Assembly: GCF_025351295.1 (NCBI RefSeq)
Contig: NZ_JANXWD010000010.1
Coordinates: 1-64,000, forward strand
Length of the DNA stretch: 64,000 nucleotides
Direction of reading: 5' to 3'
Source of the DNA: Phenylobacterium sp.
Lineage (GTDB): Bacteria; Pseudomonadota; Alphaproteobacteria; Caulobacterales; Caulobacteraceae
The position numbers and the translations under genes are program-made. Positions 8,145 to 16,986 of this stretch are shown here, one piece after another (the stretch's first letter is position 1; each line of letters opens with the position of its first letter). Under the pieces are notes generated by a model that saw nothing but the letters and a program-made list of their open reading frames with translations, had not been told where the DNA came from and searched no databases.

Positions 8145-8858
8145 ATGAAGACGCCCCTGCTCAGTCCCGCCGACCTGGACGCCGTGGAGGCCGCGGTGCG
8201 CGCCGCCGAGGTCCGCACCACGGGCGAGATCTACTGCGTGGTGGCCGAGGAGAGCTCGGACTATCACGCCACGCCGCTGGCCTGGGCGGCGGGCGTGGCG
8301 CTGCTGGCGCCGGCGGTGCTGCTGCTGGCCGGGCTGCACGTCACCGCGCCGGACATGAGCCGCTTCGGCGGCTGGACGGCCGACCAGGTCGAGGGCATCG
8401 GCGAGGCCACGGCGCGGGCGGCCCTGGTCGGCACGCTGCTGCTGCAGGGTGTGCTGTTCGTGGTCACCCTGCTGGTGGTGTCCATCCACCCGATCCGGCG
8501 CGCCCTCACCCCACGCGGCATGAAGCGCGACCGCGTGCGGATGCGGGCCGAGGAGCAGTTCATCGCCAAGAACCTGCACGCCACCCGCGAGCGCACCGGG
8601 GTGCTGATCTACGTCTCGGCGGCCGAGCGGATGGCCGAGCTGATCGCCGACGAGGCCATCCACGCCCAGGCGCCGGACGGGACCTGGGACAAGGCGCTGG
8701 CAGCGCTCACCGCCGGCCTGCGGCGCGGCGAGGCGGCGGCCGGGTTCGCCGCGGCGATCGGCCAGTGCGCCGATGTCCTGGCCGAGCGCTTCCCCGCGCG
8801 GCCGGACGACAACCCCAACGAACTGCCCGACGCCGTGGTGGTCCTGCCGCGCCCCTGA
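8145..8858 (+). CDS. Second TPM-domain membrane protein
   Basis: 237 residues. A TPM-like domain is split by a membrane section: the N-terminal part contains TTGEIYCVVAEESSDY, two hydrophobic segments follow (about 46-65 and 97-118), and the C-terminal part has TRERTGVLIYVSAAERMAEL and GLRRGEAAAGFAAAI. This is the usual third member of lemA-ygcG operons. ATG at 8145 is one base after the preceding stop; the frame is open further upstream, but that overlaps the Gly-rich tail of the previous gene. Confidence 0.85.
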   Translation: MKTPLLSPADLDAVEAAVRAAEVRTTGEIYCVVAEESSDYHATPLAWAAGVALLAPAVLLLAGLHVTAPDMSRFGGWTADQVEGIGEATARAALVGTLLLQGVLFVVTLLVVSIHPIRRALTPRGMKRDRVRMRAEEQFIAKNLHATRERTGVLIYVSAAERMAELIADEAIHAQAPDGTWDKALAALTAGLRRGEAAAGFAAAIGQCADVLAERFPARPDDNPNELPDAVVVLPRP

Positions 8859-9232
8859 GGCGGGTTGGGGCGCTCCTCCGCCTTTTCCCTACGGGTGTCA
8901 TCCCGGTTTCGCCGCAGGCGAAGACCGGGACCCACGACCGGTCGCCGCGGCGGGACGGCCGCGGACTGCCGAGCCTGATCGTGGGTCCCGGTCTTTGGCG
9001 GCGCCAAAACCGGGACGACACAGTTGGGAGGAGTGGCGGCGGGCGTCTATGCGATGTCTGCCGCGCAGCGGCCGGCTGACCGACTGCCGTCTGCGTTATG
9101 TAGTGAAACTACTGCACGAAATCCGGGGCCGTCTCCGGACGCCGTTGGAATCCATGATGCTTTTCCGCCGCCCGTCGCTTTGCCGGATCGCCGCCACGGA
9201 GTAGCATACCGCAAAATCGGGAGACGCGGGCC
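8859..9232. other. 374-nt intergenic region with a family A repeat and a short palindrome
   Basis: No credible gene is seen. The left part is the family A inverted repeat at 8896-9020. The right part contains the perfect inverted repeat GTAGT-GAA-ACTAC (9100-9112), about 120 nt upstream of the molybdenum hydroxylase operon, which could be an operator. The rest shows nothing I recognise. Confidence 0.6.
8896..9020. repeat. Intergenic inverted repeat, family A
   Basis: 125 bp beginning TGTCATCCCGGTTTCGC and ending ACCGGGACGACA, with a second internal pair (GACCGGGACCCACGA / TCGTGGGTCCCGGTC). A near-identical copy in the same arrangement lies at 55936-56062. The non-coding placement and conserved arms suggest a mobile palindromic element (MITE or REP-like). 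No transposase is visible. Confidence 0.8.
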
Positions 9233-9700
<468 letters not shown>

Positions 9701-9702
9701 CC

Positions 9703-11910
9703 ATGACCTTCCAAGCCACCGGCGCGAACCGCCGCGAAATCCTGACCTCGGTCACCGCCGCCGGCCTGACCCTCAACTTCGCCCTGGCGCCCAAGGCCGG
9801 CGCGGCGGCGGCCGGGGTCGGCGCGCTGAACGCCTACGTCCGCGTCGCCCCCGACGGCATCGTCACCATCGTGGCCAAGAACCCGGAGATCTGTCAGGGC
9901 ATCAAGACCAGCCTGCCGATGATGATCGCCGAGGAGCTGGACGTGGACTGGAAGAACGTCCGCATCGAGCAGGCCGACAACGATCCCAAGGCCTATGGCC
10001 GCCAGTTCGCCGGCGGTTCCATGGCGACGCCGCTGCACTGGGACGAGCTGCGCAAGGTGGGCGCGGTCGCCCGCCTGATGCTGATCCAGGCCGCCGCCCA
10101 GGCCTGGAACTGCGGTCCCGGCGACTGCACGACCACGCCGGGCACGGTGGTCAACACCAGGTCCGGCAAGAAGCGCACCTACGGGTCCCTGGCCCTGGCC
10201 TGCGCCAACATCCCGGCGCCGGACCCCAAGACGGTCGTCCTGAAGGACCCGATGGACTACCGGATCATCGGCAAGTCCATGCCGCAGTACGACACCGCCA
10301 GGATCGTCACCGGCCAGCCGCTGTTCGGCATCGACGTCCGGCGGCCGGGGATGCTGTACGCCACCTACGTCAAGGGCCCGGTGTTCGGGGCCAAGGTCGG
10401 CAGCGCCGACCTGGACGCCGCCCTGGCGGTGAAGGGCGTCAAGAAGGCCTTCGTGGTGCAGGGCGACTCCGCCGCCGTGATGCCGACCGGCGGCAATATC
10501 GGCTCCGGCCTCGTGCCGGGCGTCGCCGTGGTGGCCGACACCTGGTGGGCGGCGCGCAAGGGCCGGAATAAGCTGAAGGTGCAGTGGGCCGAGCACCCGA
10601 CCTCGACACAGTCCAGCGCGGGCTTCGCGGCCAGGGCCAAGGAGTTGGCGGCCGGCCCGCCGCAGCGCAACGCCCGCAACGACGGCGACGTCGAGGCGGC
10701 GCTCAAGGGCGCGGCCAAGACGGTCGAGGCGGCCTACGCCTATCCCTTCCTGGCCCACTCCCCGCTGGAGCCGCAGAACTGCACCGCCGAGTACAAGGAC
10801 GGCAAGCTGGAGATCTGGGCCCCGACCCAGTTCCCCGAGCCGGGCCGCCAGCTCTGCGCCAAGACCCTGGGCATCAAGCCCGAGGACATCACGGTCCACA
10901 TGACCCGCTGCGGCGGCGGCTTCGGCCGGCGGCTGGGCAACGACTACATGGTCGAGGCGGCCTGGATCGCGCGGGAGACCGGCGCGCCGGTGAAGCTGCT
11001 GTGGAGCCGCGAGGACGATATCCAGCACGGCTTCTTCCGGCCCGGCGGCTTCCACTTCTTCCGCGGCGGCGTCGACGCAGCGGGGAACCTGAGCGCCTGG
11101 CATGACCACTTCGTCAGCTATGGCGAGGGCGCGGGCTTCGCGTCCAGCGCCGGCATGGCGACCACGGAATTCCCGTCGCGCTTCGTGCCGAACTACCGCC
11201 AGGACGTCAGCGTCATGCCGCTGGGCATGCCGACCGGGCCGATGCGGGCGCCGGGCTCGAATGCGCTGGCCTTCGTGCACCAGTCCTTCATCGACGAACT
11301 GGCCCACGCGGCCGGCGCCGATCCGCTGGCCTTCCAGATCAGGCTGCTGGGCGACAAGCCGGTGGTCGGCGAGGCGCCGGGCGCCTACGCCGCCGGGCGC
11401 ATGGTGGGCGTTCTGAAGGCGGTGGGCGAGATGTCCGGCTGGGCGTCGCGGGGCAAGCTGCCCAAGGGCGAGGGCATGGGCGTGGCCTGCTACTACAGCC
11501 ACATGGGCTATTTCGCCGAGGTGGCGCACGTGGCGGTCAGCCCGGTGGGCGAGGTGAAGGTGAAGAAGGTCTGGGTGGCCGCCGACGTGGGCCGCCAGAT
11601 CGTCAATCCGATGGGCGCCATCAACCAGGTGCAGGGCTCGGTGCTGGAGGGCGTCAGCCACGCGCTGCACCAGCAGATCACCCTGGCGAACGGCCGCGTC
11701 GAGCAATCCAACTTCACCGACTATCCGCTGCTGCGCATCCACGAGGCGCCGGCCGTGGAGGTGAAGTTCGTGATTACCGACTACCCGCCCACCGGCCTGG
11801 GCGAACCCGCCCTGCCGCCCGCGATTCCCGCCGTGACCAACGCCATCTTCGCCGCGACCGGCAAGCGCGTCCGCACCCTGCCGATCACCAAGGACATGCT
11901 GAAGGCTTAG
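9703..11910 (+). CDS. iorB: Molybdopterin-binding subunit of an IorB-type aldehyde/N-heterocycle oxidoreductase
   Basis: 735 residues, the normal length of the IorB large subunit. The N-terminus carries a twin-arginine-like segment (NRREILTSVTAAGLTLNFAL) suggesting export of the folded complex or a remnant of it. The middle has the molybdopterin-domain signatures MTRCGGGFGRRLGNDY and GPMRAPGSNALAFVHQSF; the C-terminus has PTGLGEPALPPAIPAV, containing the Gly-Glu pair with the catalytic glutamate. ATG 9703 follows the iorA stop by 2 nt. Substrate unknown. No coxF/xdhC-like maturation gene is adjacent. Confidence 0.92.
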   Translation: MTFQATGANRREILTSVTAAGLTLNFALAPKAGAAAAGVGALNAYVRVAPDGIVTIVAKNPEICQGIKTSLPMMIAEELDVDWKNVRIEQADNDPKAYGRQFAGGSMATPLHWDELRKVGAVARLMLIQAAAQAWNCGPGDCTTTPGTVVNTRSGKKRTYGSLALACANIPAPDPKTVVLKDPMDYRIIGKSMPQYDTARIVTGQPLFGIDVRRPGMLYATYVKGPVFGAKVGSADLDAALAVKGVKKAFVVQGDSAAVMPTGGNIGSGLVPGVAVVADTWWAARKGRNKLKVQWAEHPTSTQSSAGFAARAKELAAGPPQRNARNDGDVEAALKGAAKTVEAAYAYPFLAHSPLEPQNCTAEYKDGKLEIWAPTQFPEPGRQLCAKTLGIKPEDITVHMTRCGGGFGRRLGNDYMVEAAWIARETGAPVKLLWSREDDIQHGFFRPGGFHFFRGGVDAAGNLSAWHDHFVSYGEGAGFASSAGMATTEFPSRFVPNYRQDVSVMPLGMPTGPMRAPGSNALAFVHQSFIDELAHAAGADPLAFQIRLLGDKPVVGEAPGAYAAGRMVGVLKAVGEMSGWASRGKLPKGEGMGVACYYSHMGYFAEVAHVAVSPVGEVKVKKVWVAADVGRQIVNPMGAINQVQGSVLEGVSHALHQQITLANGRVEQSNFTDYPLLRIHEAPAVEVKFVITDYPPTGLGEPALPPAIPAVTNAIFAATGKRVRTLPITKDMLKA

Positions 11911-11969
11911 GGTCTGGCCCACGTCCGAAGTGGCGCCGATGGGGTTCGAGAGATCGGGAGAGGCCGCGC

Positions 11970-12072
11970 ATGCCGACGGTGATGACGGTTTCGGGATCGC
12001 GCCTTGGTCATCGAACATCGCGTGGCGTTCAAGGAGGCCTGCAATGGGCATTTCGGTCCTGAAGCTCGATAG
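11970..12072 (+). pseudogene. DUF4160 gene remnant with internal deletion
   Basis: From ATG 11970 the reading MPTVMTVSGSRL matches the start of DUF4160 proteins (MPTV..I..FR). From about 12004, in another frame, LVIEHRVAFKEACNGHFG matches the DUF4160 C-terminus (LVIEHR..FLE.W..HFG), ending at TAG 12070-12072. The roughly 50 codons between, including the SNxHxPPHVHV core, are missing and the two ends are out of frame, so no functional protein is possible. The overlap of its end with the DUF2442 start preserves the layout of intact DUF4160-DUF2442 pairs, which have been proposed as toxin-antitoxin-like. Confidence 0.7.
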
Positions 12073-12286
12073 CGACGCCGTTGATGTTGAAACGACAGAC
12101 CTGGCCCTACGCGTCGTGCTAGCCGACGGCCGCGAAGTGGCAGCGCCCCTGGAGTGGTTTCCGCGCCTCAGGGACGCCACACCCGGACAACGGAGCAATT
12201 GGCGGCTGATCGGCGGCGGACAGGGAATCCATTGGCCCGAAATCGACGAAGACATCGCTGTTGAGACGCTGCTTCGGTCAAGCTAG
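12044..12286 (+). CDS. DUF2442 domain protein (orphan partner of a decayed DUF4160)
   Basis: 80 residues with the DUF2442 hallmarks LEWFPRL, RSNWRLIGGGQGIHWPEIDEDI and VETLL. An ideal AAGGAGG (12031-12037) precedes ATG 12044 by 6 nt; the open frame extends to about 11930, but that part is the DUF4160 remnant. DUF2442 proteins are small putative DNA-binding or antitoxin-like partners of DUF4160; direct functional evidence is sparse. Here the partner is broken while this gene looks intact, as expected for a persisting antitoxin or regulator. Confidence 0.85.
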   Translation: MGISVLKLDSDAVDVETTDLALRVVLADGREVAAPLEWFPRLRDATPGQRSNWRLIGGGQGIHWPEIDEDIAVETLLRSS

Positions 12287-12337
12287 CGGCGCCGCCCGGA
12301 CAGGCTGAAAGCATAGCAGCCCGGTAGACCGGTCCTT

Positions 12338-12354
12338 CAAGTCGCTTGGACTTG
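12338..12354. promoter_or_regulatory. Inverted repeat CAAGTC-N5-GACTTG
   Basis: A perfect 6-bp inverted repeat with 5-nt spacer, 52 nt upstream of the truncated carboxylase gene. Size and symmetry fit a dimeric transcription factor site. It may be a surviving operator of the deleted carboxylase operon. No regulator can be assigned. Confidence 0.35.
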
Positions 12355-12405
12355 CCCACTGGGTTGGCATGATGCGTCCCAACAGATGTTTGAGGGACGC
12401 TCCAC

Positions 12406-12828
12406 GTGAAGACGCTGCTGATCGCCAACCGGGGCGCGATCGCCGTGCGCATCGCGCGGACCGCCGCCGAGATGGGCCTGGCCACCGTGGCGGTGTTCTC
12501 GCGGGACGACGCCGCCTCGCTGCACACCCGCAAGACCGACCGGGCGGTGGGGCTGAAGGGCTCGGGTCCGGCGGCCTATCTGGACATCGACCAGGTGGTC
12601 GCCGCGGCCGTGGCGGCCGGCGCCGACGCGGTGCATCCGGGCTATGGCTTCCTGAGCGAGAACGCCGCCTTCGCCCGCGGCAAGGCGCTGAGCCAGGGGT
12701 CGAGCCCGGCCCTGGACGACGTCATCGACCCCGCCGACACCCGCCGCTGGATCCTGGGCGGCCTGGAGAGCATCCCGCCGATCCCGGTGCGCACCGGCAA
12801 GAAGCTGCGGTGGGTCGTCAGCCGGTAA
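12406..12828 (+). pseudogene. Acetyl/propionyl-CoA carboxylase remnant: biotin-carboxylase N-terminus joined in frame to carboxyltransferase C-terminus
   Basis: The first about 91 residues ([20 protein letters not shown] ... [15 protein letters not shown]) are the N-terminal domain of a biotin carboxylase. From about residue 92 ([26 protein letters not shown]) the sequence is the extreme C-terminus of a carboxyltransferase domain. Multidomain carboxylases with this order (BC, biotin carrier, CT) are around 1000 residues, so an in-frame deletion has removed the ATP-grasp, biotin and most CT domains. The 140-residue product cannot carboxylate anything. The junction is near 12678. Confidence 0.75.
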
Positions 12829-12843
12829 AACAACGCGGCCAAC

Positions 12844-13377
12844 CTAGATCGGGCAGCTCGCCACTTCGAGCTGCAGCATGGCCAGCACGCGGCCGAACCC
12901 GATGTACTGGCCCGTCATCATCGCCAGCTCCAGGAATTCGGCGTCGGTGAACAGGCAGCGCATGGCCTCGACGTCATCGTCGCCGATGTTGTGGTGGTCC
13001 AGCGCCATCTTCTCAGCGAAGTGGATCGCCGCCCGCTCGCGCGCCGAGAAGCCGGCGTCATCCGCGTGGTCGACGCCGGAGGCGGCTTCGTCCTCCGAGA
13101 CGGTATCCGGCGCCATGCGGACGCTCTTGCAAAGGACACAGCCATTCAGCGTGGCGATGCGCAGGCGCACCAGTTCCTTCAGGCGCGGCTCGAGCACGCC
13201 GGCGGAGCCGGTGTGCCAGGGGTGGTAGAAGCTCTGGTAGGCCTGGACGAGCGCCTCGTTGGGCGCGAAGGCGCGGGCGAAGTGGCGGCCCAGCCAGTTT
13301 TCCTCCGGCGTCCCGTCATGGATCGCCTTCAGGTACGGCGGCAGGGCCTCGGGTTCGACGAGGGGCATGCGCGACAT
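12844..13377 (-). CDS. Carboxymuconolactone decarboxylase / AhpD-like protein
   Basis: 177 residues. The CMD-fold signature with redox-active CxxC is LNGCVLCKSVRM (Cys80, Cys83), followed by RERAAIHFAEKMALDHHNI, typical of AhpD-type peroxidase-related proteins. It could act as a thiol peroxidase or hydroperoxide-handling protein, or as a lactone decarboxylase; the CxxC favours the redox role. I chose ATG 13377 with GGAG 8 nt upstream over a longer frame to 13449 whose first 24 residues have no family match. Confidence 0.85.
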   Translation of the reverse strand: MSRMPLVEPEALPPYLKAIHDGTPEENWLGRHFARAFAPNEALVQAYQSFYHPWHTGSAGVLEPRLKELVRLRIATLNGCVLCKSVRMAPDTVSEDEAASGVDHADDAGFSARERAAIHFAEKMALDHHNIGDDDVEAMRCLFTDAEFLELAMMTGQYIGFGRVLAMLQLEVASCPI

Positions 13378-13557
13378 GGAGGCTTCTCCGTGATCCTGGG
13401 TTGGAGGGGTCTCAAATTGGACACGCGATGCCGCTGCGTCAGTCCACAAGATGGTCCGTCATGCGGCGTGAGGCGCGTGAGGTAGGGCTGGCCTTGCGGT
13501 GGCCGTGCATCGGGGGCTGTGTGATCCTGATCGCGAACGTCCATCGGGAGCCGCGCC

Positions 13558-14331
13558 ATGATCAAGTTGGTCTATGTCATCGTCCGCCGGTCGGACCTCT
13601 CGAGCGAGGCGTTCACCGATCATTGGCTGACCCGCCACGGTCCGCTGGTGGCGTCCCACGCCGGCGCGCTGCGGCTCCGGAAATATGTCCAGAGCCATCT
13701 CTTCGACCACCCGTCCAACGAGGCCATGCGCGCGGCCCGCGGGATGCTGCCGCCCGTGGACGGCGTCACGGAGGTCTGGTGGGACTCGCTCGCCGACTTC
13801 CAGGCGGCCTATGCGACGCCGGAGGGCGCCGTCGCCGGCGCGGCCCTGGGGGCGGATGAGGCGACGTTCATCGACTTCGCTCGCTCGTGCGTCTTCCTCA
13901 CCGAGGAGCATCCGATCTTCGACCGGACCGGTGGCGAAGGCCTGGGCGCGGAGGCGCTGAAGGTGACCTACCTGCTGGCGCGGCGGAACGATCTTGACCA
14001 GCCCGCCTGCCATGCCACCTGGCTCAAGGACCATGGGCCGCTGGTGACCGGCTTCGCGGAGGCGCTGCACATGGCGCGGTACGTGCAGAGCCACGCCATC
14101 GCCCCGGAGCTGAACGCCGGCTTCCAGGCCGGAAGGGGCTACGAGCCGCCCCTCGACGGGATCACCGAGGTCTGGGTCAGGTCGCTCGCCGACCTCGGGC
14201 GCGGTGGCGAAACCGAGGCAGGGCGCCGCGCCAGCGCCGCCCTGGTCGAGGACGAGCGGCGGTTCGTGCAGATGGACCGCTCGCGATGCTTCCTCACGCG
14301 AGAACACCTGATCTTCGACCACACCGGCTGA
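13558..14331 (+). CDS. Tandem EthD-domain protein
   Basis: 257 residues made of two EthD-like (dimeric ferredoxin-like) domains. Domain 1 (about 1-122) has VYVIVRRSDLSSEAFTDHWL..HGPLV, RKYVQSH, DGVTEVWW and CVFLTEEHPIFD. Domain 2 (about 133-257) repeats these as VTYLLARRNDLDQPACHATWL..HGPLV, ARYVQSH, DGITEVWV and CFLTREHLIFD. EthD was first seen beside the ETBE-degrading P450 and is common in aromatic and terpenoid catabolic clusters as a small-molecule binding or decarboxylase-like fold. The fusion forms a pseudo-dimer in one chain. Function unknown. Confidence 0.85.
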   Translation: MIKLVYVIVRRSDLSSEAFTDHWLTRHGPLVASHAGALRLRKYVQSHLFDHPSNEAMRAARGMLPPVDGVTEVWWDSLADFQAAYATPEGAVAGAALGADEATFIDFARSCVFLTEEHPIFDRTGGEGLGAEALKVTYLLARRNDLDQPACHATWLKDHGPLVTGFAEALHMARYVQSHAIAPELNAGFQAGRGYEPPLDGITEVWVRSLADLGRGGETEAGRRASAALVEDERRFVQMDRSRCFLTREHLIFDHTG

Positions 14332-14422
14332 TCCGCGGCGAAGGTCGCGGGGCCCCGACGCCCTGGGTTAGGGTGGCGCCGGACATGACCGGCCCAACGC
14401 GGCCCCACCGAGGAAACGATCC

Positions 14423-15484
14423 ATGGCTCCCATCCCCAAGCGCGGCACGGTCGCGGTCACCGGCGCGGCCGGGTTCCTCGGGGGCTGGGTGGTGCGCGGC
14501 CTGCTGGACAAGGGCTATCGGGTGCGGGCCTGCGTGCGCAACGCCGAGGACCTGACGCGGACGGGGTTCCTTCAGGCGATGCCAGGGTTCGCCTCGGGCC
14601 GGCTGACCCTGCACAGCGCCGACCTGGACCAGGGCGGGGCGTTCGACGAGATCTTCAAGGGCTGCCATGGCGTCACGCACATCAGCCACGTCACCAACTA
14701 TGACGACGCCGCCTACGTGAGCCGGGTCTGCGATCACATCATCGCCAGCGTGAACGGGTCAGGCTCCGTGAGCCGGGTGGTCGTCACCTCCAGCATCGCC
14801 GCGATCATCTCGGAGGCCGACATCCAGGAGGTGGCGCGCCGCCCGGTGTTCTACGAGGATCGCTATCCGGACGAGATGAGCCCCAAGCGTACGCCCGAAC
14901 GCGGCCAGGGCTATTCCATCGGCAAGCTGATCGCCGAGCGGACCTTCGCCGAGGCCGCTCAGCTCAGCGGCGCGTGGGACGCCATCACCTGCTGTCCGGG
15001 CGACAACGTCGGCCCGATCCAGTCGGCGCACCAGAAGGACATGGGCCCCTGGCAGCACCTGATCGAGCTGATGCTGAAGGGCGAACTGGTCCAGACCGGC
15101 GCCTACCGCCCCTGGATGACGGTCGACGTCCGCGACGACGCCGAGGCCCACATCCGGCTCCTGGAAAGCGCCTCGGTTGCGAACGGCCAGCGCTACATCG
15201 CCTGGTCCACCGACGCCCGGAACGTCGAGGACATCTGTGCCGACATCGACCGGCTGCTGCCGGAACTGCGCCACGACACTCCGGCGGTGACCGACCCGTT
15301 TCCCGATCGCATCAAGGCCCGCGAGGCGGAACTGCGGGCCATCTGGGCGGGCGCCGACCTGCGCAACGACCGCATTCGCGCCGTCACCGGGATGAGCTTT
15401 CGGCCGCTGGATCAGTCCATCCGCGACTGCGTGGAGGCCCTGCTATCGGTGGCGAAGGTAGAGGTGAAGCGGCGGGCGCCATAG
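14423..15484 (+). CDS. NAD(P)-dependent epimerase/dehydratase-type reductase (extended SDR)
   Basis: 353 residues. Rossmann motif VTGAAGFLG (residues 12-20), substrate-site region TSSIAAI (about 122-128) and catalytic pair Tyr164/Lys168 (GYSIGK). The arrangement matches dihydroflavonol-4-reductase / 3-beta-hydroxysteroid-dehydrogenase-like extended SDRs that oxidise or reduce a hydroxyl/keto group. Substrate unknown; the surrounding P450 and CoA-metabolism genes suggest a lipid or terpenoid intermediate. It stands alone and is followed by a long palindromic repeat. Confidence 0.85.
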   Translation: MAPIPKRGTVAVTGAAGFLGGWVVRGLLDKGYRVRACVRNAEDLTRTGFLQAMPGFASGRLTLHSADLDQGGAFDEIFKGCHGVTHISHVTNYDDAAYVSRVCDHIIASVNGSGSVSRVVVTSSIAAIISEADIQEVARRPVFYEDRYPDEMSPKRTPERGQGYSIGKLIAERTFAEAAQLSGAWDAITCCPGDNVGPIQSAHQKDMGPWQHLIELMLKGELVQTGAYRPWMTVDVRDDAEAHIRLLESASVANGQRYIAWSTDARNVEDICADIDRLLPELRHDTPAVTDPFPDRIKAREAELRAIWAGADLRNDRIRAVTGMSFRPLDQSIRDCVEALLSVAKVEVKRRAP

Positions 15485-15672
15485 CGCTCCTCGCCCCCCG
15501 CGAAGCGGAGAGGGAGAGGATAAAGGAGAGGGCCGGCTGGGCCTCTCGGTTCGCGCCGGCGGTTCCGCGAGGATCAGCGGCGGCGACGGGCATGGGTCAT
15601 GGCTGGACCAACGGCGGATCACCTCTGCCAGCGCCGGCCCTCTCCCTCTCGCTTCGCGGGGGAGAGGAAGGC
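15485..15672. repeat. Intergenic inverted repeat, family B
   Basis: About 188 bp with arms CGCGAAGCGGAGAGGGAGAGG and CCCTCTCCCTCTCGCTTCGCG and an inner stretch with GGGTCATGGCTGGACCA. The copy at 22503-22700 carries the reverse complement of the same arms and central motif. It lies between convergent genes immediately after the reductase stop and may serve as a bidirectional terminator. Confidence 0.75.
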
Positions 15673-15678
15673 TCTAGC

Positions 15679-16833
15679 TTAGTCCGCCCCACGCTTGCCC
15701 TTCGACGGCGCCGCGGTGGGTTCCGCCACGGGCGCGGCGGCCTTGGCGGCGGCGACTTCGGCGGCCTGCTGTTCCTGGTGGCGTGCGCCCGCCAGGATCG
15801 CCGGCAGGGCGTAGTTCCCTTCGTGGCACGCGTATTCGTAGATGATCCCCTTCAGCGGGGAGAAGTCGTACTCGCCGCCCCAGGGCTTGTCCCAGGTGTC
15901 GGCGTCGTCCAGCTGAAAGCGATAGTTGATCCGGGTGGGCGACACGCGGGTGAACCACTCGGTGACCTTCAGGGTCTTCCACGACCCCATGAAGCCCTCC
16001 CGCTGCGGGAAGTTGGTGGTCTCGACCACCAGGGTGTTCCCCTCGTAGTGGCCGACGCTGTCGCCCATCCAGGGGCGGACGCCGTCCGTGCGGTGTTGCG
16101 CGCCCAACCGGACGATCCGCGCCTCGTGGATCATCTCCACCTGGATGACGACCGAGTCCGGGGTCTGAACGATCTGGTAGTTGTTGTTGTAGAAGCCGTT
16201 GGGCAGCATCGGCGCGGTGGCGTTGCGGCCGAAGCCCATGATGCAGCGCTCGCCCAGCGCGCGGGTCTCATAGCTGTCGTAGAGGTCCCGGTACTGGCCA
16301 TAGCTGCCCCCACCACTGCCGCTGCCCTTGCGGGCCGGGGGCTGGCCGTTGGGCGTGGTCAGGATCGAGGTCCGGAACTCGCCGTTGACCTCCATGATGT
16401 TGGCGCCCGGATCCAGCCAGAAGGCGTTGTAGCCGCCCACGTCGCCCCCGGCGGCCGCGAAGTCCGGCCGGATCGCCAGCAGCTTCGACTCGCTCGGCTT
16501 CTCCGCATAGGTCTGGGTGGACGCCTTTGGATCGGTGGGCGCGTCCGCCTCTTCCAGCGCCTTGGCCCAGCTCGCCGCCGTCGCGCGGGCCTCCGCGGGC
16601 GACAAGGTCACCTTGTCCGTCAGGCGCGGGTTGCGGGTGAGCGGCGTGAGGGTGGCGTTGCTCCAGTAGCCGGACAGGTCGGGCTGGCCCCAGGCCGTCT
16701 TCGGCGGCGCCCAGCCGGGCTGCGGGATCGTCGGGTCGACGATCGGCGGGCCGCCCTTGGCGGCGGGCCCGGCCTGCGCGAGGCCGGACGCCGCGAGGGT
16801 GGTTCCCAGGGCGAGAATGAGTGCGCGTCGCAT
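15679..16833 (-). CDS. Secreted protein of unknown function (CHEGNYAL-motif family)
   Basis: 384 residues with a cleavable signal peptide (MRRALILALGTTLAASGLAQA). The sequence has GQPDLSGYWSN near the start and IIYEYACHEGNYALPAILAGAR near the end, recurring features of a large family of exported proteins in Sphingomonadales, Caulobacterales and Acidobacteria whose function is not known to me. The C-terminal 40 residues are Ala/Lys-rich and probably disordered. ATG 16833 has GGAGGT 6 nt upstream; the frame is open far upstream, but that is antisense to the next gene. Divergent from the alpha/beta hydrolase. Confidence 0.8.
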   Translation of the reverse strand: MRRALILALGTTLAASGLAQAGPAAKGGPPIVDPTIPQPGWAPPKTAWGQPDLSGYWSNATLTPLTRNPRLTDKVTLSPAEARATAASWAKALEEADAPTDPKASTQTYAEKPSESKLLAIRPDFAAAGGDVGGYNAFWLDPGANIMEVNGEFRTSILTTPNGQPPARKGSGSGGGSYGQYRDLYDSYETRALGERCIMGFGRNATAPMLPNGFYNNNYQIVQTPDSVVIQVEMIHEARIVRLGAQHRTDGVRPWMGDSVGHYEGNTLVVETTNFPQREGFMGSWKTLKVTEWFTRVSPTRINYRFQLDDADTWDKPWGGEYDFSPLKGIIYEYACHEGNYALPAILAGARHQEQQAAEVAAAKAAAPVAEPTAAPSKGKRGAD

Positions 16834-16986
16834 GACAACACCTCCGATGGGCGCGAGCTGAACGTCGTGGCGTTCTATCACGAACTCGCGCTTCCGCCCG
16901 GTCAGTTCCGCTGCGGCGAGGCGGCGCTTGATCTGTGGCCACGGCGCGCGCCGTATCCTCGCCGCGAGATCGGGGAGGCGCCGCAC

